Shown here one piece after another: positions 1 to 5,703 of a DNA stretch of 7,951 bases; position 1 is the stretch's first letter; each line of letters starts with the position of its first letter. Origin of the DNA: JANQGH01 sp039177555 (lineage in GTDB: Bacteria > Pseudomonadota > Alphaproteobacteria > DSM-16000 > Inquilinaceae); contig JBCDFV010000088.1 of NCBI GenBank assembly GCA_039177555.1, positions 1 to 7,951 on the forward strand. Direction: 5' to 3'. Under the pieces are notes generated by a model. The model was not told the origin of the DNA, did not search any database, and was given only the letters and a program-made list of their open reading frames with translations. The translations under genes were made by a program, and so were the position numbers.

Positions 1-884
1 GACAACGCACCATCACCACGTTGAGAGGCAACTATGCCATAGCCGCCACTATCGATGTCGGCAGCGGATATCGTCAGCTCCGCACCGGTGTTGATTGCAG
101 CAACTCCGAAATACCTGCCGCCGCTAACCGTGCCTGAGGCCTCAATCGACAGTGCGCCCATGCCATAGTTCACGGCAGCTATGCCGCCATAACCGCCCGC
201 CACGTCGGCGGCCGAGATCGTCACACTGTCCGTGTCCGCAAAGTTCGTGGCGCGGATGCCAACCGCCTCGTCCGACGTGACCGCGAAGCCCGCGTCGATG
301 GCGATGCTGCCGCCGGTAGTGTTTTCGGCGTTGATGCCATCCGCCGTGCCGGCACTGACCGCGCCGGTCGTCGTAATCTCGATGTCGCCGGTAGTGGAAT
401 CCTCCACGACGATGCCATAACCGCCAGCTTGGACACCGGCCGACGCAACCGAAATGCCGCCGTCTCCCGACTCGTTCGTCGCACTGATGCCATTGCCTGG
501 GAGAAACGACACTGTGCCTTCAAGGTCAATGTCGATCACGCCACCAGAGCGGTTGGTCGCCAACACCGCTCCCTGCACATCACCCGAGGCCGCGATCCTG
601 ATGTCTCCAGTGCCGTCATTGGTGGCGATGATCGCGGCAGTGTCGGCCACGATGTCTGCTGTGGAGATCGTAATGCTATCGGTTCCAGAGGTGTTTGTTA
701 CATCGAAGGCCACGCCATCGAAGGCCGGGCCACTCCTCGCCGTGACGGTGTCTTCGGTGGTGATCTCGATGCTACCGCTGGTCCGGTTGGTGGCTTCAAT
801 TGCATAGCCTCTCCCAGCCGTGAGGGGGCCCGACGCGGAAATCGTCAGATCGCCTGTACCACTATTGCGCGCAGCAATTCCATA
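1..884 (-). repeat. Degenerate ~25-residue beta-helix repeats in the surface protein
   Basis: From Tyr247 to the window edge about twelve imperfect units follow one another. Examples of unit starts are YGIAARNSGTGDLTI, YAIEATNRTSGSIEI, NGISATNESGDGGIS, DGINAENTTGGSIAI and FGVAAINTGAELTIS. Each has a small hydrophobic strand, an Asn-Gly/Thr turn, a second strand ending ISA or ITT, and a Gly-rich turn. Unit length varies by a few residues. This is what one rung-pair of a beta-solenoid would look like. Residues 34-246 are similar in composition but less regular. Confidence 0.7.
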
Positions 885-1622
885 CCCTGATGTGAAATCA
901 GCGATCGAAATAATTAGATCAGTAGTGTCTGTGTTGTTGTTTTCGGCAAGAATTGCAGTACTAGCATAAGATCCCAAAATCGCTTTATCTGCAGAAATCT
1001 CCAGTGAGCCGCCGCCACCGTTTTGAGCCCAAATTACAGCGCCAACTCTTGAAGGAGTCAGAATCTCAGTCTCGCCCGTTGTTGTCACGGACATACCACC
1101 TGTACCGCCACCAACTGCATAAATCGCGAACAGATTGTCCGCCCTTACATCATTTGTTGAGATGGTCAACGCACCGTCTGCAGCAAAATTGTACGCTTTC
1201 ACACCGGCGCCTGATGCCGTCGAGATCGCACCGTACGCTGTAATCGAGACGTCTCCAGATCCGTTGTTGAAGGCGTAAATGCCACCCTTGCTTACGGTAA
1301 TGTCTGATCCGTCGGGGTTGGCATCATCGAACGTTACGCCACCTGTACCCAATAGGCGCAACGCCGGGCCTGCGCTGCCCATGGTAGTATCTAAGCCAAA
1401 CCCGGCCTCGGTTGTGACGGTTACCGGCCCAGCGCCGCCGTCAAGAATCTGAGGGGCATCGGTCCCTGTCGGACTTGCCGGCCCTGAGCAAGTGAAAACG
1501 CCGGCGGAACCTGTACAAGACCCGGCCAGGGCGCTGTTATCGACATGGCTTGCGACCAGCAGGACAGCGGCCATTGCAGTGCTCAGGGCCAGCTGGCTAC
1601 GAAGCGTCTGATGCTTAATCAT
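1..1622 (-). CDS. Sec-exported beta-helix repeat surface protein, probable autotransporter passenger or adhesin (3' end outside window)
   Basis: I read this frame codon by codon: it is open from the ATG at 1622 to the window edge, giving 540 residues and no stop. The start is supported by an AGGGA ribosome site eight bases upstream and by a clear signal peptide: basic n-region (MIKHQTLR), hydrophobic core around residues 11-24, and an SALA/G cleavage site after residue 33. The mature N-terminus has two close cysteines (C36, C45), a pattern I associate with alphaproteobacterial autotransporter-like proteins. From about residue 247 the chain consists of roughly 25-residue units of the type G-I-x-A-x-N-x-G-x-G-x-(L/I)-x-I-x-A-S-G, rich in Gly, Ala, Thr and Ser, as expected of a right-handed beta-helix. 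No RTX motif is visible. A C-terminal beta-barrel would prove a type V autotransporter, but that part is outside. It follows the secretion adaptor gene after 206 bp. The ORF and export signal are firm; the function is inferred. Confidence 0.85.
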   Translation of the reverse strand, partial: MIKHQTLRSQLALSTAMAAVLLVASHVDNSALAGSCTGSAGVFTCSGPASPTGTDAPQILDGGAGPVTVTTEAGFGLDTTMGSAGPALRLLGTGGVTFDDANPDGSDITVSKGGIYAFNNGSGDVSITAYGAISTASGAGVKAYNFAADGALTISTNDVRADNLFAIYAVGGGTGGMSVTTTGETEILTPSRVGAVIWAQNGGGGSLEISADKAILGSYASTAILAENNNTDTTDLIISIADFTSGYGIAARNSGTGDLTISASGPLTAGRGYAIEATNRTSGSIEITTEDTVTARSGPAFDGVAFDVTNTSGTDSITISTADIVADTAAIIATNDGTGDIRIAASGDVQGAVLATNRSGGVIDIDLEGTVSFLPGNGISATNESGDGGISVASAGVQAGGYGIVVEDSTTGDIEITTTGAVSAGTADGINAENTTGGSIAIDAGFAVTSDEAVGIRATNFADTDSVTISAADVAGGYGGIAAVNYGMGALSIEASGTVSGGRYFGVAAINTGAELTISAADIDSGGYGIVASQRGDGAL

Positions 1623-1630
1623 GGTCTTGG

Positions 1631-1635
1631 TCCCT
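1631..1635 (-). promoter_or_regulatory. Ribosome binding site of the beta-helix protein gene
   Basis: The minus strand reads AGGGA, then eight bases, then the ATG at 1622. It decides the start, because the frame stays open for some distance further upstream, but without another well-placed ATG and without a signal peptide. Confidence 0.6.
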
Positions 1636-1740
1636 GGCCCGTCAGGCCGTTTTCGGTTGAAGCAACGCCGACAAACCAGGCGGCATCTTGGATCGGTATG
1701 AACACCGGCCGACGCGGTGGACATGGAACGAGGGAAGACA

Positions 1741-1790
1741 CCCACGGCGCGCGAGAGCCCCGCGAGCGGCCCAGAAAAGCGTGCCGTGGG
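1741..1790 (-). terminator. Imperfect 12-bp inverted repeat between the adaptor and beta-helix genes (possible terminator or leader structure)
   Basis: CCCACGGCGCGC (1741-1752) and GCGTGCCGTGGG (1779-1790) form a 12-bp stem around a 26-base loop. Read as plus-strand RNA, all twelve positions pair, one as G-U. Read as minus-strand RNA, the direction of the genes, the same position is an A-C mismatch. No real T-run follows on the minus strand (it continues TGTCTTCCCTCG), so this is not a textbook intrinsic terminator. It sits 39 bases past the adaptor stop and 118 bases before the next ATG. It may reduce read-through or act as a leader structure. The rest of the 206-bp gap (1623-1828) holds a G7 run at 1804-1810 inside a short CCGGG/CCCGG stem (1802-1818), and no promoter I would defend. 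Confidence 0.35.
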
Positions 1791-1828
1791 CGCTCTCCCA
1801 TCCGGGGGGGTCACCCGGTGGAAGGCGC

Positions 1829-3157
1829 TTATCCATCGCGAAAGGCCCGGCTAACGGTGTCCATAAGCGGGCTTATCAAATAGTCCACGACGGTACGTTC
1901 ATCGGTGGTGATAAAGACCTCCACCGGCATCCCGGGGCGCAGCTCAATCCCCTCGGGTAGGCCTTCCAGCTCCTCCGGATGTACCCGGATGCGGGCGGCG
2001 TAAAAGGGTGGCTGGTTCTGCTGGTCCGCCGGCAACGCATCGGCCGAGAGCGCCACGACCTCTCCCGCCAGTGGCGTGAGGTTGCGTTGGGGATAGGCCG
2101 ACAGCACGATCTGGGCCGGCTGCCCGAATTCCACCGTGTCGATGTCGGTGATCGCGACCTGGGCCTCGATCAGCAGATCTTCTTCCAGTGGTACGATTTC
2201 CAGCAACGGTTCGCCGGGACGGATCACGCCGCCCGTGGTGTGGATCTGCAGGCCAACCACGGTGCCGGCGATCGGTGCGGTGATCACCGTGCGGTTCAGC
2301 ACGTCGCTGCTGGCGATCAGCTGTTCGTCGATCGTGGCCCGTTCGGCCTGAACGGCGACCAGCTGGTCGCCGACCACTTGCAAGGTTTCGGTTTGCAGGC
2401 TGATCAGTTCCAGTTCGGTCTCGCCGATGCGCAGGGCGGCCGTTGCGATCGAGGCTTCGTTGACCGCGCGTTCCCCGGCGATCTCCGCCGCCTGTCGTTG
2501 CAGGCCCAGCAGGCGCGGCATGCGCTCCAACCCCTGGTCCAGCAGGGTTTGGACGCTTTCAACCTCCTGCGCAATCAGGCGAAGCTGTTCGTCCTGGGCG
2601 GCGATCTGGTTTTCAAGGCCGCCAATCTGGGCGTGAAGCTGGTCGATGCGCTGACGCAGGATGCGCTGCTGCTCTTCCAGGTTGGAGCGGCGCAGATCGA
2701 AGACGAGAAGCTGCGCCTCGACGATCGACGCGGGCACGCCGTCGGTCAGGTCCGGCGTATCGGCCGGCGGGTCCCAGCGCCTAGCGCCCCGCTGCTCCAT
2801 GATCAGGCGGGCTTCCTGGGCCCGCAGGTTGTGGTCCTGGCTAAGCAGCTGATCGTGGATGGCGCGGGGTTGCAGATCGCTCAACACGATCAGCGGTGCG
2901 CCTGGGCGCACCAGGTCGCCGTCGCGCACCGCGATGGTCTCCACGATGCCGCCTTCCAGATGTTGGATCGTGCGGCGATAGCCTTCCGGGCTGATCGCCC
3001 CTTGGGCGATGGTCGCCCCGGCGATCGGTGCCTTCCAGGACCAGTAGGCCAGGCCGCCAAAAAACGCCGTCAGCACGACGAGGCCGATCAGCGCCGGCCC
3101 CGTGAGGGCTGCCCTTAGGCTTCTGCGGGACTTCAGCCCGCCCGCGCGCCGGCTCAT
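1829..3157 (-). CDS. Type I secretion periplasmic adaptor (membrane fusion protein), HlyD/PrtE family
   Basis: This 442-residue protein is the usual size for the family. It would sit in the inner membrane and bridge the ABC transporter to an outer-membrane TolC-like channel. The order is: a short basic cytoplasmic end (residues 1-17), one membrane helix (about 19-40), a first half-lipoyl segment with the family hallmark IQHLEGGIV (64-72), a long alpha-helical coiled-coil hairpin rich in Q, E, L and R (about 100-285), the second half-lipoyl segment TVITAPIAGTVVG (290-302), and a beta-barrel region (about 326-420) ending in RPGMPVEVFI. The C-terminal LISPLMDTVSRAFRD is typical of PrtE-type adaptors. 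Its ATG overlaps the stop of the ABC gene (ATGA at 3154-3157), which indicates translational coupling in one operon, and GAGG lies eight bases upstream. The gene ends in TAA. The family is certain; the substrate is inferred from the neighbouring RTX gene. Confidence 0.96.
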   Translation of the reverse strand: MSRRAGGLKSRRSLRAALTGPALIGLVVLTAFFGGLAYWSWKAPIAGATIAQGAISPEGYRRTIQHLEGGIVETIAVRDGDLVRPGAPLIVLSDLQPRAIHDQLLSQDHNLRAQEARLIMEQRGARRWDPPADTPDLTDGVPASIVEAQLLVFDLRRSNLEEQQRILRQRIDQLHAQIGGLENQIAAQDEQLRLIAQEVESVQTLLDQGLERMPRLLGLQRQAAEIAGERAVNEASIATAALRIGETELELISLQTETLQVVGDQLVAVQAERATIDEQLIASSDVLNRTVITAPIAGTVVGLQIHTTGGVIRPGEPLLEIVPLEEDLLIEAQVAITDIDTVEFGQPAQIVLSAYPQRNLTPLAGEVVALSADALPADQQNQPPFYAARIRVHPEELEGLPEGIELRPGMPVEVFITTDERTVVDYLISPLMDTVSRAFRDG

Positions 3158-5412
3158 GTCCCCGTCCTCGCGGGAACGGCTTGCGGCGTGATCGCGGCCA
3201 GCACCTCCTTGCGGTTGCCAAACCTGGTCATACCGCCTTGCTGCAGCACCAGCAGCTTGTCCATGTGTCGGACAAGCGATGGCCGGTGGGCGATCATGAT
3301 GACGGTCGTCTTGCGGGCCTTCAGGTCAACGATCGCCCGTTGCAAGGCCCCTTCGCCCTCTTGGTCGAGATGGGCGGCCGCCTCGTCCAGGATCACCAAA
3401 GACGGATTGCCGAACAGGGCCCGAGCCAGACCGATCCGCTGGCGCTGGCCGCCCGACAGGGGCACACCCCCCGCCCCTACTGGCGTGTCGTAGCCGCCGG
3501 GCAGGCTGACGATCAGCTCATGCGCACCGGCCTTGCGGGCCGCGTCGATCACCATCTCCGGCTGGGCGTCACGAAGCCGGGAGATGGTCTCCGCCACCGT
3601 CGCCGGCGGCAAACCGACATCCTGGGGCAAATAGCCGATATGGGCGCCCAGCACATCCGGGTCCCACTGATCGATCGAGGCGCCGTCAAACGTGACCTTG
3701 CCCATGGTCGGCGGGTACAGCCCCGCGATCATGCGGCACAGCGTGCTCTTGCCCGCCCCGGACGGCCCGACAATGCCCATCGCCTCGCCGCCCCTGAGGG
3801 CGAAGCTGATGCCATGGAGAAGGAATGCGTCGGCCGTTGCCGCGCTGGGCGGCCGGTAGCCAACATTCTCGACACCGACCCACCCTTTGGGCGCCGGCAG
3901 CGGCATGGGGTCCGCCCTGTCCGGCACCTGCAACAGGACCGATCTCAGACGCTGCCAGGCTTGCCGCGCCGTCGTAAAGCCGCGCCACGCTGTGATCGAT
4001 TGGTCGATCGGCGCCAGGGCCCGCCCCAGCAGGATGCTGCCCGCGATCATGCCGCCGGCCGTCAGCTGACCTTGCAGCACCAGCCATGCGCCCAGCGCCA
4101 GGATACCGACCTGGACCATCTGGCGCAGACCCTTGGCGATGCCGGTGACGAGGGCGCTGCGCTCATTCAGGCCGCGCTGCATTTCCGACGCTTCGTGTCG
4201 CGCCTCGTCCCAGCGGTCGGCCAAAGGCTGACGCATGCCCAGCGCCGTGACCGCCTCGGACTGGTCGATCGCCGCATCAACCTGGCGCTGGGCGATGACC
4301 ACCTGCTCTAGCGTGCGGGCCTGGTGCTTGCGCGTCGACAGCTCGCCGATCAAGGCGATCACCAGCAGGATCACCGCCATCGTTGTGGCGAAAATGCCGA
4401 TCCACGGGTGCAGCAACCACAGGGCGGCCAGAAAGATCGGGATCCATGGCGCGTCGAAGAAGGGGAACATGCTGGGCGCCGACAGAAAGGTCCGCACCTG
4501 TTGCAGATCGCGCACCGCCTGCCCGGTGCCGGGCGTGCCGCGTAGCCTGGTGAACAGCGCGGCCAGCAGGGTCCGCCGCGCCAACGTATCTTCCAGCCAG
4601 GCGCCGGTGCGCGCCAGCACCTTGCCCCGCAGCCATTCCAGGGCGCCGTAAGCGACGAACGCGACCAGCGCGATCAACGTCAAGAAATACAGGGTCTCGA
4701 CGCGCTGGCTGGACAGCACCCGGTCGAACACCACCATCATGAATACCGGGCTGACCAGCATCAGCAGGTTCACGAATGCGCTGAACAGCCCAGTCCAGAA
4801 AAAGCCGAGCCTTAACGGTCGCAACGCCTGGTCGAGGGTTTTGCGCGGCGCGGGCTTTGCGGACCGGGCGGGGCCGTTTTTGACCGGGTTTGCGGCCGCG
4901 TGTGGGGCGGAGTCCGGGGGCTTGCCGCCAGCCAGCGGGTTCTGTAACGCCGGCACCGAATGGGCCGCGGATGGAGCGGCGGAAGGCCGCTTGACCATCG
5001 CGGCCAGGCCGACGCCCAGGGCCGCGGCGATCAACGTGCCGCAGGCAAACCCGGCCCAGGTCTCGACCTCCCACCTGAAGGGCAGGCGCAAGCCGACAAA
5101 AACGCCAACCGCCAGCATCATGCCGGCCGGAACAAGCGGCGTTGCCGGCCACCTGAGGGCGACCAGAACGCTCACGGCCAAGATCACGAGCGGCAGGCCC
5201 AGGTCGGCCGTCGGCAGGTAGAGCGATACGTACGGTGTCAAGGCCCCCGCCGCCATGCCGGCCAAACAGACAAGCAGTGCGCCGACGACACGTCGGCGGC
5301 TGGCCAGCCCGGCCCAGAAGCCGCAGCCGGCAATTGCCAGCAGCAACACGAGCACGCCGGCGGGCACCGCCTGCCATTGCACCTGCAATAGCGCTAGCGA
5401 GCCCGTCGGCAT
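3154..5412 (-). CDS. Type I secretion ABC transporter (permease plus ATPase), PrtD-like, with extra N-terminal membrane domain
   Basis: This 752-residue inner-membrane protein should power export of an RTX-type substrate by ATP hydrolysis. Residues about 193-490 are the transporter membrane domain: RPLRLGFFWTGLFSAFVNLL, then SPVFMMVVFDRVLSSQRVETL, PFFDAPWIPIFLA, and later helices to about 466. This pattern is characteristic of PrtD-type type I permeases. The ATPase domain follows, with Walker A GPSGAGKST (549-557), Q-loop Q597, signature LSGGQ (652-656), Walker B LVILDE (672-677), D-loop AHLD (680-683) and switch His709, all intact. What is odd is residues 1-140: five hydrophobic segments (about 17-38, 42-66, 72-88, 93-111, 119-140), followed by an Ala/Pro/Lys-rich linker (143-191). 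PrtD relatives are usually about 550-600 residues and lack this. It is not a C39 peptidase: there is no Cys-His arrangement, only C30, C49 and C124 inside helices. The start has GAGG six bases upstream. The adaptor gene overlaps its end. Confidence 0.96.
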   Translation of the reverse strand: MPTGSLALLQVQWQAVPAGVLVLLLAIAGCGFWAGLASRRRVVGALLVCLAGMAAGALTPYVSLYLPTADLGLPLVILAVSVLVALRWPATPLVPAGMMLAVGVFVGLRLPFRWEVETWAGFACGTLIAAALGVGLAAMVKRPSAAPSAAHSVPALQNPLAGGKPPDSAPHAAANPVKNGPARSAKPAPRKTLDQALRPLRLGFFWTGLFSAFVNLLMLVSPVFMMVVFDRVLSSQRVETLYFLTLIALVAFVAYGALEWLRGKVLARTGAWLEDTLARRTLLAALFTRLRGTPGTGQAVRDLQQVRTFLSAPSMFPFFDAPWIPIFLAALWLLHPWIGIFATTMAVILLVIALIGELSTRKHQARTLEQVVIAQRQVDAAIDQSEAVTALGMRQPLADRWDEARHEASEMQRGLNERSALVTGIAKGLRQMVQVGILALGAWLVLQGQLTAGGMIAGSILLGRALAPIDQSITAWRGFTTARQAWQRLRSVLLQVPDRADPMPLPAPKGWVGVENVGYRPPSAATADAFLLHGISFALRGGEAMGIVGPSGAGKSTLCRMIAGLYPPTMGKVTFDGASIDQWDPDVLGAHIGYLPQDVGLPPATVAETISRLRDAQPEMVIDAARKAGAHELIVSLPGGYDTPVGAGGVPLSGGQRQRIGLARALFGNPSLVILDEAAAHLDQEGEGALQRAIVDLKARKTTVIMIAHRPSLVRHMDKLLVLQQGGMTRFGNRKEVLAAITPQAVPARTGT
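3166..3169 (-). promoter_or_regulatory. Ribosome binding site of the adaptor gene, inside the end of the ABC gene
   Basis: GAGG on the minus strand lies eight bases before the ATG at 3157. Together with the ATGA overlap it supports this start and coupled translation with the upstream transporter gene. Confidence 0.6.
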
Positions 5413-5703
5413 GCCCCACCTCGCCAGCGCGTTACCGTGTCATGCCCGTGCACGTCATTTCCGTCCGTTGCCAATCATCAAACGCTTGTCCGCCCTGCTT
5501 GCCGTGATCTCGTGTTTGAAGTTGCGGCCCCGCTGGGCCGGCTGGCCGGTGGCTGGCGGAACGCGAGAGCGCCCGAGGCCCGCCATGGCCGCCTGTGATG
5601 CGCCGGGGGACACGTCGTCGTTTGGCTGGATCAGCCGGCCCAGCAGCCTGACGACGCATGCGAGGCGGGATGCGCCAATCGCCCCGCGGCCCCCCGGCGA
5701 CCG
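5413..5703. other. Intergenic region between the RTX protein and ABC transporter genes
   Basis: This 291-bp GC-rich gap probably contains the promoter of the transporter-adaptor pair, but I see no -35/-10 pair I would defend. A weak TTGATG / ATGACG pair with 17-base spacing on the minus strand, about 40-70 bases before the ATG, is the best I can find. Short palindromes are CGTGCACG (5447-5454), CCGGC-TG-GCCGG (5538-5549) and GCCATGGC (5582-5589); each is too short to be significant at this GC content. Just past the RTX stop, TCGCC and GGCGA could form a 5-bp stem, with no T-run after it. A 75-codon minus-strand frame (5432-5659) is Arg/Pro/Ala-rich and looks like chance. Confidence 0.5.
5419..5422 (-). 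promoter_or_regulatory. Ribosome binding site of the ABC transporter gene
   Basis: GAGG on the minus strand lies six bases before the ATG at 5412. It supports the long form of the protein, including the unusual hydrophobic N-terminus, over a start further inside the gene. Confidence 0.6.

Noticed and set aside
429..890. 153-codon plus-strand frame opposite the beta-helix protein
   Set aside because: It is the antisense of a repetitive Gly/Asp/Thr coding region and has no domain. The minus-strand frame is open for 540 codons with a signal peptide.
1979..3118. Long open frame of 379 codons on the plus strand, antisense to the adaptor gene
   Set aside because: It is a by-product of high GC in the third codon position of the real minus-strand gene. 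It is rich in Gln, Arg, Ala and Asp, has no recognisable domain, and lies wholly over a certain HlyD-family gene.
3181..4311. Long open frame of 376 codons on the plus strand, antisense to the ABC gene
   Set aside because: It overlaps the intact ATPase domain of the transporter on the other strand, is Arg/His/Gln-rich, and shows no motif or ribosome site.
5323..5412. Lipobox-like IAGC at residues 27-30 of the ABC protein, suggesting a lipoprotein
   Set aside because: There is no Lys or Arg before it, the sequence continues as a membrane helix, and four more helices follow. A cleaved lipoprotein signal does not fit an integral permease.
4277..5419. 380-codon minus-strand frame starting seven bases before the ABC gene
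   Set aside because: Its translation is Arg/Gly-rich low-complexity sequence, while the overlapping frame gives hydrophobic helices and a complete ABC domain. The two cannot both be the main product, and GAGG is better spaced for the ABC start.
5432..5659. 75-codon minus-strand frame in the gap between RTX and ABC genes
   Set aside because: Arg/Pro/Ala-rich translation without domain, no clear ribosome site, and a composition expected by chance at this GC content.
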